Origin: an uncultured Bacteroidia bacterium
GTDB taxonomy: Bacteria; Bacteroidota; Bacteroidia; Bacteroidales; Prolixibacteraceae
Reading direction: 5' to 3'
DNA length: 44,715 bases
NCBI GenBank assembly: GCA_903854235.1
Contig: CAINVV010000252.1
Coordinates: 1-44,715, forward strand
Shown: positions 1 to 8,538 of the stretch, one piece after another
Layout of the letters: each line of letters opens with the position of its first letter
Numbering within the stretch: the stretch's first letter is position 1
The notes under the pieces: model-generated
What the model was told of the DNA's origin: nothing
Databases searched by the model: none
The model's input: only the letters and a program-made list of their open reading frames with translations
Position numbers and translations under genes: made by a program

Positions 1-42
1 CAGGTCTCCCAGTCCCCAAGTCTCCCGTTCCTTTTTTCAGGG
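1..42. repeat. Purine/pyrimidine-biased intergenic repeat, copy 1 (window edge)
   Basis: This lies beyond the 3' end of the first permease. Bases 10-25 (CAGTCCCCAAGTCTCC) are the exact 16-base reverse complement of bases 8561-8576 between sufD and sufS. Bases 5-14 are the reverse complement of 6311-6320 between sufB and sufC. It therefore looks like one member of a dispersed, degenerate intergenic repeat family. The left boundary is not visible. Confidence 0.55.
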
Positions 43-51
43 TGTTCATCC

Positions 52-1320
52 TCACTCTTCCCGCAACGCCTCTATCGGTTTGATCATCAGTGCCCTTTTG
101 GCGGGTATCGAGCCGGCAAAGAGTCCTGCCAGGACGAGTACGCTCAATGCAGCCACAGCCACAGAGATACTCACTTCAGGATGTTGAAAAAATACTTCAT
201 TCCCTGTTTTCGGCTGATTTTCAATGAATCTGTTCACCAACTCCAACAGTGCCACCCCCATTGATAATCCGGTATACCCGGCAACGGTCGTAAGGGCAAT
301 ACTTTCCAGCATGATCTGCGTGATGATGGTTCTGGGTGAAGCACCCAGCGCCCGTTGTACGCCAATCTCCTTGGTTCTTTCCTTGACAATGACCAACATG
401 ATGTTGCTCACCCCAATCACGCCTGCCATCAGGGTACCAATACCCACGATCCAGGTCAAGATTGCAATGGCTAGAAACAAACCGCTCATCTGCTTGAACT
501 GCTCTTCAATGTTCACGCTTCCCAGGGCCTGAACATCGTTGGGAGCAATAGAATGGCGCATCTTGATAATATTTTTCACCTTTTCCTCTATCACACTCAC
601 CGGGATGCCCTTCTTTGCGGTAATCGCCAAGAAGTGAACCATGTTGCCCATGTTATAAGTCTGCTGCATGGTGGTGAAAGGAAGAAAGATAGACTCTTCG
701 GCCCTACCGTTGATATTGATCTTGGTTTCGGGCTTGATCACCCCGATGACCTGGTAATAGACACCGGATACCTTGAGGTATTCGCCAAGTGGATTTCCCT
801 TTGAATCGAACATTTGCTCGTACACTTTTTCACCTATCACACAAACTTTGCGCTTGTCGCGGATGTCCATTTCATTGATCCATCTCCCCTGCAAAACCGT
901 GTAAGGATCGATCTTGACATATTCAGGATAGTCACCCTTGACATTGTAGGACCCAGTTTTCAAACCATAAATGGTATTTGGGCCTCCTGACATACGGGAT
1001 CCAAAATTCTTGGGGGAGATGTACTCTATCTCAGGGACATTGGCCAGCACATAGGCAAGGTCATCAGAATCCATGTTCCATTGCCTTCCACGTTTGAATC
1101 CCTTGTAAGGTTCGCTGGTCTGCTGTGACCACATAAAACAGGAGTTGGTGGCAAATTTGGCGACCCCTTCCACAATACCATTTTTCAGTCCGTTGCTGGC
1201 TCCGGCCATGACGATCAGCATGAAGATGCCCCAGAACACCCCGAAGGCGGTCAGAAGACTCCTGACTTTGTTCTTTGCAAGTGCGTGCCAAATTTCATTC
1301 CATCTGTCGAGATCAAACAT
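52..1320 (-). CDS. MacB/FtsX-type ABC transporter permease (second of tandem pair)
   Basis: This is a 422-residue inner-membrane permease with the MacB layout. A first membrane segment lies near residues 20-40 (after NKVRSLLTAFGVFWG). A large periplasmic MacB_PCD-like domain follows to about residue 275. Three more membrane segments lie near 280-305, 335-360 and 385-410, and the protein ends in the family's cytoplasmic PIEALREE-type tail. The coupling segment VKERTKEIGVQRALGAS precedes the third membrane helix, as in FtsX-domain permeases. It is a paralogue of the permease at 1420-2682 and probably forms a heterodimer with it, driven by the ATPase at 2693-3406. Members export peptides, lipoproteins or drugs from the periplasmic side by mechanotransmission; the substrate cannot be told here. 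No adaptor gene is visible before the left edge. Confidence 0.9.
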   Translation of the reverse strand: MFDLDRWNEIWHALAKNKVRSLLTAFGVFWGIFMLIVMAGASNGLKNGIVEGVAKFATNSCFMWSQQTSEPYKGFKRGRQWNMDSDDLAYVLANVPEIEYISPKNFGSRMSGGPNTIYGLKTGSYNVKGDYPEYVKIDPYTVLQGRWINEMDIRDKRKVCVIGEKVYEQMFDSKGNPLGEYLKVSGVYYQVIGVIKPETKININGRAEESIFLPFTTMQQTYNMGNMVHFLAITAKKGIPVSVIEEKVKNIIKMRHSIAPNDVQALGSVNIEEQFKQMSGLFLAIAILTWIVGIGTLMAGVIGVSNIMLVIVKERTKEIGVQRALGASPRTIITQIMLESIALTTVAGYTGLSMGVALLELVNRFIENQPKTGNEVFFQHPEVSISVAVAALSVLVLAGLFAGSIPAKRALMIKPIEALREE

Positions 1321-1366
1321 TTATCTTGATGTGTTATATTTTATGACTGTCGACTATTTTTTTAAA

Positions 1367-1398
1367 AGCTATTAGCTGTTAGATATTGGCTAATAGCT
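1367..1398. repeat. 10-bp inverted repeat between the two permease genes
   Basis: AGCTATTAGC at 1367-1376 is the exact reverse complement of GCTAATAGCT at 1389-1398, with a 12-base loop. The arms themselves are built from a repeated TTAGCT/GCTAAT unit. There is no U tract on the minus strand after it, so it does not look like an intrinsic terminator. It may be a small dispersed hairpin repeat or an RNA-stability element inside the operon. Confidence 0.6.
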
Positions 1399-1419
1399 AA
1401 TGTTTAGATAACCATCTCT

Positions 1420-2682
1420 TTATTCATCCCGCAATGCCTCAATCGGCGTTACGTTGGCGGCTTTTCTGGATGGCAAATATCCCGCCAGGGCACCGGATAA
1501 AATGAGGATGAGGGTGGCCGACACGGCAGTACCAAAATCTACCGTTGGATTCTTGAAGAAGACATTGTCACCTCCTCCAGCTGCAGCGGCTTGCTCCAAA
1601 CCGAAGTTGACAAGCTCCATCAATCCAACCCCCATCACCAATCCAATGTATCCGGCAACAGTAGTTATCAGGACTGATTCAAGCAAAACCAAGCTTACAA
1701 CGGAAAAGGGTGTTGCTCCAATTGCTTTACGGATACCAATTTCCTTGGTGCGTTCTTTTACCAGAATGAGCATAATGTTGCTTACACCGACGATGCCGGC
1801 TATCAGCGTTCCGATCCCAATGATCCATACAAAAAGGTTGATGGCCTGAAAGATCTTCATCGTACGGATGTATTCCGTCAGCATGTTGAAGGAGCCCATC
1901 GCACGCTTGTCGGCCGGATCAAAATTGTGTCGTTTGGACATATCCTGACGTACCTTTTCAGTAATCGCTTCTGCTTCTTCAGTAGTCTGAACCATTTTTG
2001 AGGTGACGGTAAAAGTATGAACCCTGTCTCCCCCGTTGAAGATCCTTTGCGCAGTTGTAAAAGGGATGTAGGCAGATCTGTTGTTATCCTGGTTTCTCCG
2101 CTTTGCTTCTGATACACCAATAACATTGAATGGCACATCCCCAATTTTAATGTATTTTCCGATGGGATCCTCCTCCTTGAACAGCGCTTTCCGGATCTCA
2201 TCCCCGATCACCACCACTTTGCGAAACTCGCGCAAGTCCATGTCGTTGATGAACCTTCCCGTTTTGATGTTGATGTTCTCCATCTCCTTCAGGGAAGGGT
2301 AACAAGTACTGGTTTCGAAGGAACCATACTCTTTCCCGTAGGCATACAAGATGTCGTTGGGAAGATAGTAACGGGACGATACTTTCTCAATATCTTTGGA
2401 TTTGGTCGTCAGAAAGTCATAATCCTGGTTGTTGAATTTCACCTCACGTCCCTCTTTGAGACCATTGTACGGGACCGAAGTTTCGCCGGTCCACATCCAC
2501 ATGACATTTACTGCATTTTCAGCAAATTGAACTTTGACCCCATTGGATAGTCCGTTTCCGGATCCAAGCAAAACCATCAGCATGAATATCCCCCATGCAA
2601 CGGAAAAACCTGTCAGAAAAGTCCTGAGCTTGTTTTTCTTGATGGTGCTAAAAATCTCTTGCCAGATATCTACGTCGAACAT
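1420..2682 (-). CDS. MacB/FtsX-type ABC transporter permease (first of tandem pair)
   Basis: This 420-residue permease has the same architecture as its neighbour at 52-1320. It opens with a cytoplasmic helix and NKLRTFLTGFSVAWGIFML, has a long periplasmic domain to about residue 275, then three membrane segments with VKERTKEIGIRKAIGATP between them, and ends PIEALRDE. The first 40 residues and the C-terminal third align without gaps to the second permease, showing an old duplication, while the periplasmic domains differ strongly. It starts 10 bases after the ATPase stop, so the two genes are surely co-transcribed. A glycine/alanine-rich insert (QAAAAGGG) precedes the last membrane helix. The substrate is unknown. 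It could also be annotated as a LolC/E-like permease, but the lineage pattern fits MacB-type exporters better. Confidence 0.9.
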   Translation of the reverse strand: MFDVDIWQEIFSTIKKNKLRTFLTGFSVAWGIFMLMVLLGSGNGLSNGVKVQFAENAVNVMWMWTGETSVPYNGLKEGREVKFNNQDYDFLTTKSKDIEKVSSRYYLPNDILYAYGKEYGSFETSTCYPSLKEMENINIKTGRFINDMDLREFRKVVVIGDEIRKALFKEEDPIGKYIKIGDVPFNVIGVSEAKRRNQDNNRSAYIPFTTAQRIFNGGDRVHTFTVTSKMVQTTEEAEAITEKVRQDMSKRHNFDPADKRAMGSFNMLTEYIRTMKIFQAINLFVWIIGIGTLIAGIVGVSNIMLILVKERTKEIGIRKAIGATPFSVVSLVLLESVLITTVAGYIGLVMGVGLMELVNFGLEQAAAAGGGDNVFFKNPTVDFGTAVSATLILILSGALAGYLPSRKAANVTPIEALRDE

Positions 2683-2692
2683 AACCTCTGAT

Positions 2693-3406
2693 TTATTCCT
2701 GTTTTAATCTGTCACGGTAATTCTGGAGGTCTCCATTGGTGATAATCTCCCCAATGACACCATCCTTCAGACGGATGATCTTGCGTGTTAAGGCAGCTAT
2801 GTCGTGCTCGTGGGTAACGATGATAACGGTAATTCCCTGATCATTGACCTCCTTGAGAATGTCCATCACTTCCAGGGAGGTTTGAGAATCGAGGGCTCCG
2901 GTAGGCTCATCCGCCAGAATGATCTTTGGATTCGAGATAAGCGCCCGGGCAATGGCTACACGCTGCTTCTGACCGCCCGACATTTCACTGGGAAGGTGAT
3001 GGGCCCAGTCTTTCAAGCCAAGCCTGTCGAGGTATTCCATGGCTATCAGGTTACGTTTCTTGCGGTTAACCTTTTGATAATAGAGGGGCAAAGCCACGTT
3101 TTCCATGGCATTTTTGAAAGAGATCAGATTGAATGACTGAAAGATAAAACCAATCATGGCGTTTCGCGTAATGGCTGCCTGGGTCTCATTCAGTCCCCAT
3201 ATTTTCTTGCCGCTCAGGTAATAGTTTCCCTTGTCGTAATCATCCAGGACACCCAGGATGTTGAGAAGAGTAGACTTACCGGAACCGGAAGAACCCATGA
3301 TGGAAACAAATTCACCCTCCGCAATTTCCAGGTTGAGACCTTTTAAAACGTGCAGACTGTTGTTTCCGGTAACATATGATTTGTGAAGATTTTGAATGCT
3401 GATCAT
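2693..3406 (-). CDS. ABC transporter ATP-binding protein (MacB/LolD type)
   Basis: This 237-residue cytoplasmic ATPase energises the two permeases that follow it. The Walker A motif GSSGSGKST is at residues 38-46, the Q-loop is near Q90 (FIFQSFNL), the signature MSGGQ is at 142-146, Walker B ILADE is at 163-167 with catalytic E167, and the H-loop histidine is H199. The length and the GSSGSGKST / SFNL sequence are typical of the MacB/LolD/FtsE branch. The gene is first in a three-gene minus-strand operon. I found no convincing TAnnTTTG box in the 156-base gap upstream (3407-3562), which is AT-rich and otherwise featureless. The ATPase assignment is secure; the exported substrate is not known. 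Confidence 0.93.
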   Translation of the reverse strand: MISIQNLHKSYVTGNNSLHVLKGLNLEIAEGEFVSIMGSSGSGKSTLLNILGVLDDYDKGNYYLSGKKIWGLNETQAAITRNAMIGFIFQSFNLISFKNAMENVALPLYYQKVNRKKRNLIAMEYLDRLGLKDWAHHLPSEMSGGQKQRVAIARALISNPKIILADEPTGALDSQTSLEVMDILKEVNDQGITVIIVTHEHDIAALTRKIIRLKDGVIGEIITNGDLQNYRDRLKQE

Positions 3407-3562
3407 AACTAAGTTATTTTGTTCTTTAACCTGATAACTTCAGATAAGACGACGCATTCCTTGAAACGTTACACTTTTTTGATAATATTTTAGATTTTCA
3501 ATTATTCAAACATCAATATTTGTCTATGTTTTGTCCACTATCTTCGGAGTCGAAGCAAGTGC

Positions 3563-4612
3563 CTAATCACGTTTTAAAGGATTCCAACCCTGGGCCTGGA
3601 TCGGCAACTCCTGAAGTCCGCCGGCTGTGACCAACAGAGCACCCTGCTCTTGAGTAGTCATATGACCAATTACCGTTATGTCTGGGTGGTTACACACTTT
3701 TTCGTGTTCAGTGAGAGGGATCGTAAACAACAGTTCATAATCCTCCCCGCCGTTCAGTGCGGCCACCAAGGGATTGATGCCAATCTCTTCTGCCATTTTT
3801 TGAACCTGCGGATCGAAACTGAGTCGTTCCTCATACAATCGGCAGCCCACGCCTGAACTCTCACAGATATGTAGAATTTCTGATGATAAACCATCCGAAA
3901 TGTCAATCATGGAAGTTGGTTTTACGCCAAGTGTGCCAAATATATCCCGCATGTCGGTCCTGGCTTCCGGTTTCAGTTGCCGGCTAAGTATGTAATCGTA
4001 ACCGGATAGCTGGGGTTGAACGGTAGGATTTAATCGGAAAAGCTCGTTCTCTCTTTCAAGAAGTTGCAGGCCAAGATAGGCTCCGCCAAGATCCCCGGTT
4101 ACACACAAAAGATCTGTGGGTTTTGCGCCGCTCCGATAGACCAGTTCCTCCGCATCGGCTTCACCAATGGCGGTCACTGAAATCGTCAGACCCGTCAGGG
4201 AGGTGGTAGTATCGCCCCCCACCAGATCGACCCCGTAATGGGCGCAGGCAAGGTGGATGCCCTCGTACAATTCATCGATCGCTGCAAGGGTAAATTTGGA
4301 GGAGATGGCCAGGGAGACAGTAATTTGTCTCGGAATGGCATTCATGGCACAAATATCGCTGATATTCACGGAAACGGCTTTGTAACCAAGATGTTTCAGC
4401 GGGACATAAATCAGATTAAAATGAACTCCTTCTGTCAGTAAATCGGTGGTGACTACCACTTTTTTACCTGGATAGTTCAGGACCGCGCAATCATCCCCTA
4501 CACCTGTCAGGGTGCTCTCATTCTTTATTTTTACCTGGGCAGTCACTCTCTTTATCAGTCCAAACTCTCCCAATTCAGCTAGTTCGTTCCATTTTGCATT
4601 CTCCTGAGCCAT
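3563..4612 (-). CDS. thiL: Thiamine-monophosphate kinase
   Basis: ThiL phosphorylates thiamine monophosphate with ATP to give thiamine diphosphate, the active cofactor. The 349-residue protein shows the PurM-like AIRS-kinase fold motifs: GDD at 39-41, TTDLLTEGVHF at 55-65, VNISDI near 82-87, GGDTT at 132-136, VTGDLGGA at 171-178 and DISDG at 237-241. These acidic clusters bind Mg-ATP and the phosphate. The N-terminal LGEFGLIKR is typical of Bacteroidota ThiL. The length fits the family. It stands alone, without other thi genes, and is divergent from sufB. A TATTTTTG box on the minus strand at 4652-4645 lies about 33 bases before the start codon and is its likely promoter. Confidence 0.95.
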   Translation of the reverse strand: MAQENAKWNELAELGEFGLIKRVTAQVKIKNESTLTGVGDDCAVLNYPGKKVVVTTDLLTEGVHFNLIYVPLKHLGYKAVSVNISDICAMNAIPRQITVSLAISSKFTLAAIDELYEGIHLACAHYGVDLVGGDTTTSLTGLTISVTAIGEADAEELVYRSGAKPTDLLCVTGDLGGAYLGLQLLERENELFRLNPTVQPQLSGYDYILSRQLKPEARTDMRDIFGTLGVKPTSMIDISDGLSSEILHICESSGVGCRLYEERLSFDPQVQKMAEEIGINPLVAALNGGEDYELLFTIPLTEHEKVCNHPDITVIGHMTTQEQGALLVTAGGLQELPIQAQGWNPLKRD

Positions 4613-4644
4613 GTTCGTCTAGAATTATTTGTCAAATCACACGT

Positions 4645-4652
4645 CAAAAATA
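4645..4652 (-). promoter_or_regulatory. Putative thiL promoter, -7 box
   Basis: Read on the minus strand, the sequence is TATTTTTG, matching the Bacteroidota TAnnTTTG -7 consensus. A TTGG lies 20 bases further upstream (4676-4673), a weak match to the -33 TTTG. It would give a leader of about 25 bases before thiL. Confidence 0.45.
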
Positions 4653-4662
4653 GTGCATTTTA

Positions 4663-4670
4663 TATCTTTG
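4663..4670 (+). promoter_or_regulatory. Putative suf operon promoter, -7 box
   Basis: TATCTTTG matches the Bacteroidota TAnnTTTG -7 consensus perfectly. No TTTG is found 17-23 bases upstream. It lies 149 bases before sufB, leaving a leader of about 140 bases that contains the CGAAGTACT inverted repeat. It is arranged divergently to the thiL box ten bases away. Confidence 0.5.
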
Positions 4671-4722
4671 CACCAATTTGTATCCAGTCTTATTAAAAAT
4701 TCGTATACCCAGAAGAAGTTTG

Positions 4723-4784
4723 GAGTACTTCGATTTGACGCTTTGTAGGAAAGTCGCTCAACAACTCGAAGTACTCGAAGTACT
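4723..4784. repeat. Inverted and tandem CGAAGTACT repeat in the sufB leader
   Basis: GAGTACTTCGA (4723-4733) is the exact reverse complement of TCGAAGTACTC (4766-4776). The right arm is immediately repeated as TCGAAGTACT (4775-4784), giving two overlapping arms that could pair with the single left arm. It lies downstream of the suspected suf promoter, so it would be transcribed as a hairpin with alternative pairing in the sufB leader. It could be regulatory or simply a dispersed intergenic repeat. Confidence 0.65.
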
Positions 4785-4818
4785 TTCAGACAGGACGCAT
4801 TAGAACCAATAAAAAGCA

Positions 4819-6264
4819 ATGGACAACCAAAATAAATTATTAAACGAAGTTGCAGAACGGGATTACCGTTTTGGATTCGTAACCGACATTGAAACAGATG
4901 TCATCCCGAAAGGGTTAAGCGAAGAGGTGGTGAGAATCATCTCTGCCAAGAAGGAGGAGCCGGAGTTTATGCTTGAATTCCGGTTGAAAGCCTACCGGAA
5001 ATGGCTCACCATGAAGATGCCGGATTGGGCGCAGTTAAAAATCCCGGAAATTGATTACCAGGAAATTATCTACTATGCCGCTCCAAGGCAACAACCAAAA
5101 TACGAAAGTCTCGACCAAGTTGATCCTGAATTGCTCAGTACCTTTGCCAAACTGGGCATTCCGCTCGAAGAGCAGAAAATGCTGGCAGGAGTAGCCGTCG
5201 ATGCGGTAATGGACAGTGTTTCGGTGAAGACTACCTTCAAGGAGAACCTGGCAGAACTTGGTATCATCTTTTGCTCCTTCAGTGAGGCAGTAAAACACCA
5301 CCCGGATCTCGTGCAAAAATACCTGGGAATGGTAGTTCCACCCAACGATAATTTTTTTGCCGCCCTCAACTGTGCCGTTTTCTCGGACGGTTCCTTTGTC
5401 TACATCCCAAAGGGGGTAAGATGTCCGATGGAACTATCCACCTATTTCAGGATCAATGCCAAAAATACCGGCCAGTTTGAGCGGACACTCATCATTGCTG
5501 ACAACGACAGCTATGTCTCCTACCTGGAAGGCTGCACGGCCCCCATGCGCGACGAGAACCAGCTGCATGCGGCAGTAGTAGAGATCATTGCCCTCGACCG
5601 TGCGGAAGTGAAATATTCAACGGTACAAAACTGGTACCCGGGAAACAAAGAGGGAATCGGAGGTATTTATAATTTTGTTACCAAACGAGGTCTGTGCAAG
5701 GGAGAATCCTCCAAAATCTACTGGAACCAGGTCGAAACAGGATCCGCCATCACCTGGAAATATCCAAGCTGCATTTTGGCTGGCGATAATTCAGTAGCCG
5801 AATTCAATTCGGTCGCCTTAACCAACAACTACCAACAGGCAGATACTGGAACGAAGATGATCCACCTTGGAAAGAACACCAAGAGTACCATCGTCTCGAA
5901 GGGAATCTCCGCGGGGCACAGTTCCAACTCCTACAGGGGATTGGTCAGGGTAGCTGCCAAGGCAGAAAATTCAAGAAACTATTCGCAGTGCGATTCGCTT
6001 TTATTGGGCGAAAACTGTGGGGCACATACCTTCCCCTACATCGAGGTAGGCAACCAGAATTCGGTGGTCGAACACGAAGCAACCACTTCAAAAATCGGGG
6101 AAGACCAAATCTTCTATTGCAACCAACGGGGTATCTCCACCCAGGATGCCATTGGAATGATTGTAAATGGCTATGCCCGGGAGGTAATCAACAAGCTGCC
6201 AATGGAATTTGCCGTGGAAGCCCAAAAGCTCCTTCAGATTAGTCTGGAAGGGAGTGTGGGATAA
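4819..6264 (+). CDS. sufB: Fe-S cluster assembly scaffold SufB
   Basis: SufB is the scaffold subunit of the cytoplasmic SufBC2D complex on which sulfide from SufS/SufE and iron are built into an Fe-S cluster. The 481-residue length is normal for the SufB branch. The conserved C-terminal beta-helix motif [10 protein letters not shown] carries C400, equivalent to the essential cysteine of the family, followed by the EHE triad at 418-420 ([12 protein letters not shown]). The motif [10 protein letters not shown] is also typical. The start is preceded by a 206-base region holding a promoter box and an inverted repeat. The gene heads sufB-C-D-S-E-T. No sufA/iscA scaffold or sufR/iscR-like regulator gene is in the window, so regulation cannot be read from the neighbours. 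Confidence 0.97.
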   Translation: MDNQNKLLNEVAERDYRFGFVTDIETDVIPKGLSEEVVRIISAKKEEPEFMLEFRLKAYRKWLTMKMPDWAQLKIPEIDYQEIIYYAAPRQQPKYESLDQVDPELLSTFAKLGIPLEEQKMLAGVAVDAVMDSVSVKTTFKENLAELGIIFCSFSEAVKHHPDLVQKYLGMVVPPNDNFFAALNCAVFSDGSFVYIPKGVRCPMELSTYFRINAKNTGQFERTLIIADNDSYVSYLEGCTAPMRDENQLHAAVVEIIALDRAEVKYSTVQNWYPGNKEGIGGIYNFVTKRGLCKGESSKIYWNQVETGSAITWKYPSCILAGDNSVAEFNSVALTNNYQQADTGTKMIHLGKNTKSTIVSKGISAGHSSNSYRGLVRVAAKAENSRNYSQCDSLLLGENCGAHTFPYIEVGNQNSVVEHEATTSKIGEDQIFYCNQRGISTQDAIGMIVNGYAREVINKLPMEFAVEAQKLLQISLEGSVG

Positions 6265-6282
6265 AAGGAGACCCGACAACGA

Positions 6283-6330
6283 ACAACGGAAAAGAGGGGG
6301 GCGAAAGGGAGACTGGGAGAGGTGGGGAAT
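6283..6330. repeat. Purine-rich degenerate repeat between sufB and sufC
   Basis: This stretch of the 143-base sufB-sufC gap is almost all G and A and contains GGGAGACTGGGAGA (6307-6320). Ten of its bases (6311-6320) recur as the reverse complement at 5-14, and GGGGAATAGAA-type sequence follows it, as in the sufD-sufS gap (GAAGGAATAGAA). It looks like a diverged member of the same intergenic repeat family. The rest of the gap is AT-rich with no clear promoter. Confidence 0.45.
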
Positions 6331-6407
6331 AGAATTACCCTTTTTCACTTACAGACCCGATAAAGACCCAGTTAATTTAGTGTTTATAAGTTATAATTAT
6401 ATCGAAT

Positions 6408-7160
6408 ATGCTTATTATTAAAGATTTACATGCCAGCGTAGAGGGAAAGGAAATACTGCGCGGGATCAACCTGACGATAAATGCCGGAGAAGTTCATGCC
6501 ATCATGGGACCCAACGGTTCCGGTAAAAGTACGTTGGCCAATGTTTTGGCGGGCAATACCAATTATGAAGTAACAAAGGGGGAAGTTACCTTCAATGGGA
6601 AAGATCTTCTCTCGATGACTGCCGATGTGCGTGCCAAGGAAGGACTCTTCCTGAGTTTTCAATATCCTGTCGAAATTCCCGGAGTCAGCATGATCAACTT
6701 TCTGAAGACCGCCGTCAATGAATCACGCAAATACCACCAGTTGAAAGAGCTTTCAGCCGGAGATTTTCTGAAAGTGATGCGTGAGAAAAAAGAGATGGTC
6801 CAAATCGATTCTCAGCTAACCAACCGCTCCGTCAACGAGGGATTTTCGGGTGGTGAAAAAAAGAAAAACGAGATCTTTCAAATGGCCATGCTCGAACCGA
6901 AACTGGCCATCCTCGATGAAACCGACAGCGGACTCGACATCGATGCCCTCCGCATTGTTGCCAATGGGGTCAACCTGTTGAAAAGAGCTGAAAACGCCAC
7001 CATCGTGGTAACACACTACCAGCGCTTGCTCGATTACATCGTTCCGGATTTTGTACACGTACTATACAAGGGACAAATTGTCAAATCGGCAGGGAAGGAG
7101 CTGGTTCTCGAACTGGAGGAAAAAGGGTACGACTGGATCAAAAAAGAGTTGGGAGAGTAA
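6408..7160 (+). CDS. sufC: Fe-S cluster assembly ATPase SufC
   Basis: SufC is the ABC-type ATPase of the SufBC2D scaffold; ATP binding drives SufC dimerisation and opens SufB-SufD for cluster building. The 250-residue protein has Walker A GPNGSGKST at 34-42, the SufC-specific signature SGGEKKKNE starting at 147, Walker B LAILDETDSGLD at 166-177 with E171, and H-loop H203. SGGEKKK followed by ETDSGLD distinguishes SufC from transport ATPases. The 143-base gap before it is unusually long for this operon and is occupied by a purine-rich repeat. It ends four bases before sufD. Confidence 0.97.
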   Translation: MLIIKDLHASVEGKEILRGINLTINAGEVHAIMGPNGSGKSTLANVLAGNTNYEVTKGEVTFNGKDLLSMTADVRAKEGLFLSFQYPVEIPGVSMINFLKTAVNESRKYHQLKELSAGDFLKVMREKKEMVQIDSQLTNRSVNEGFSGGEKKKNEIFQMAMLEPKLAILDETDSGLDIDALRIVANGVNLLKRAENATIVVTHYQRLLDYIVPDFVHVLYKGQIVKSAGKELVLELEEKGYDWIKKELGE

Positions 7161-7164
7161 CAAA

Positions 7165-8535
7165 ATGACAGAGACAACTACCTTTGAATCTGCCGAGCAG
7201 CGCATCCTTCAGCTGTTTCTGGAAAAGGAAGCGCTCTTAAACGAAGAGGCGTCCGATTTTCTCAGAAATAACAGGGAGCAGTCGATGGCGGTCTTCCAAC
7301 GTTTGGGTATTCCCAGCAGAAAGGTCGAAAACTACAAATACACGGACCTTACCAAAATCTTCGCACAGGAGAGATACAACCGGGCATTCCATCCAACCTC
7401 CTTTGAATTCGACATGCAGGAGGTTTTCACCTGCGATGTACCTGAGTTCGATACACACATCCTCTTCCACGTAAACGGATGGTATTTCGAACAGAACAAA
7501 ACGGATCTTTTCCCAAAAGGCACGATCATCAAAAGCATGAAACGAGCCCTGAAAGAGAATACAGATCTGGTAGAAAAATATTACGGCAAACAAGCCGATG
7601 CGGCCAACGATCCGCTGGCCTCCCTGAATGGAGCCTTTGCCCAGGATGGAGTCTTCATCTATATCCCTGACCACGTGGTCATTGAAAAGCCTATTCAGAT
7701 CATCAACCTGTTACGCAGCGAAGAGGACCTTTACGTAACCCAGCGAAATCTGGTAATAGTGGGAAAAAATGCCCAGATCAAACTGATGTTTTGTGACCAT
7801 ACACTGGCCGTTCACAGCTACATTGCCAACTACCTGACAGAGGTCTTCCTGGGAGAAGATTCCGTCGCAGATGTCTACGGAATACAAAACCAGCACAATG
7901 GAACAGCCTATTTCAACGGGCTCTACGTACACCAGGAGCGAAACTCTCAGCTCATAACAAATACCATCTCCCTTCACGGAGGCATTACCCGCAATCACCT
8001 GCAGGTGGACCTTCAGGGAGAACACGCGAATGCATCTCTTTTTGGACTGACACTTACCGACAAGGATCAGCACAGCGACATTTTCACCTCCATCGTTCAC
8101 GGTCAGCCAGGGTGTCACAGCAACCAGATCTTCAAAAATGTGTTGGATGATAACTCCACAGGCGTTTTTACAGGAAGAATTCACGTCATGCCGGGTGCCA
8201 AAAAAACGGAAGCTTACCAGCGCAACAACAGTGTGCTGATGACCAAGGCTGCCAAAATGAACACCAAACCACAGCTGGTGATCGACAACGACGATGTGAA
8301 ATGCTCGCATGGGGCAACAGTAGGCCAGATCAACGAGGAGGCCTTGTTCTACCTGCAGACAAGGGGAATCAACGAAAAGGAGGCCCGGTTGATGCTGATG
8401 TTCGCTTTTGCGCACGAAGTGCTGACCAACATCCGCGTAGAACAGCTTCGGCAGAGTATTGACAGGCTTGTAAACAAACGCCTGCGAGGGGAAGTCTCCC
8501 GCTGCCATGACTGCAAGCTGGAGTGTATCCGGTAG
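7165..8535 (+). CDS. sufD: Fe-S cluster assembly protein SufD
   Basis: SufD pairs with SufB in the SufBC2D complex and helps iron acquisition and cluster formation. I place the start at the ATG at 7165 (MTETTTFESAEQRI), four bases after the sufC stop and behind a GGGAGAG ribosome-binding-like sequence. An in-frame upstream start at 7051 would lie deep inside sufC and is rejected. The product has 456 residues. The C-terminal beta-helix carries DDVKCSHGATVGQINEEALFYL with C380 and H382, matching the conserved SufD Cys/His pair. The C-terminus is basic and ends CHDCKLECIR with three cysteines. Its amphipathic N-terminal third is more variable, as usual for SufD. Confidence 0.96.
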   Translation: MTETTTFESAEQRILQLFLEKEALLNEEASDFLRNNREQSMAVFQRLGIPSRKVENYKYTDLTKIFAQERYNRAFHPTSFEFDMQEVFTCDVPEFDTHILFHVNGWYFEQNKTDLFPKGTIIKSMKRALKENTDLVEKYYGKQADAANDPLASLNGAFAQDGVFIYIPDHVVIEKPIQIINLLRSEEDLYVTQRNLVIVGKNAQIKLMFCDHTLAVHSYIANYLTEVFLGEDSVADVYGIQNQHNGTAYFNGLYVHQERNSQLITNTISLHGGITRNHLQVDLQGEHANASLFGLTLTDKDQHSDIFTSIVHGQPGCHSNQIFKNVLDDNSTGVFTGRIHVMPGAKKTEAYQRNNSVLMTKAAKMNTKPQLVIDNDDVKCSHGATVGQINEEALFYLQTRGINEKEARLMLMFAFAHEVLTNIRVEQLRQSIDRLVNKRLRGEVSRCHDCKLECIR

Positions 8536-8538
8536 GAA

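Noticed and set aside
2693-3406. Naming the ABC operon lolCDE
   Set aside because: The ATPase is of the same branch, but the two permeases resemble MacB-type exporters of this phylum and no lipoprotein-release evidence (lolA, lolB) is in view.
4637-4819. 60-codon open frame on the minus strand between thiL and sufB
   Set aside because: It consists largely of translated CGAAGTACT repeat (LKVLRVLRVVERL) and covers both promoter boxes; no family resemblance.
7051-7164. N-terminal extension of sufD overlapping sufC
   Set aside because: It would overlap 110 bases of sufC and adds a sequence unlike SufD; the ATG at 7165 has good spacing and a ribosome-binding-like sequence.
7711-8508. 265-codon open frame antisense to sufD
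   Set aside because: A long frame opposite a well-conserved gene, with no recognisable domain and no promoter box; a shadow of sufD codon usage.
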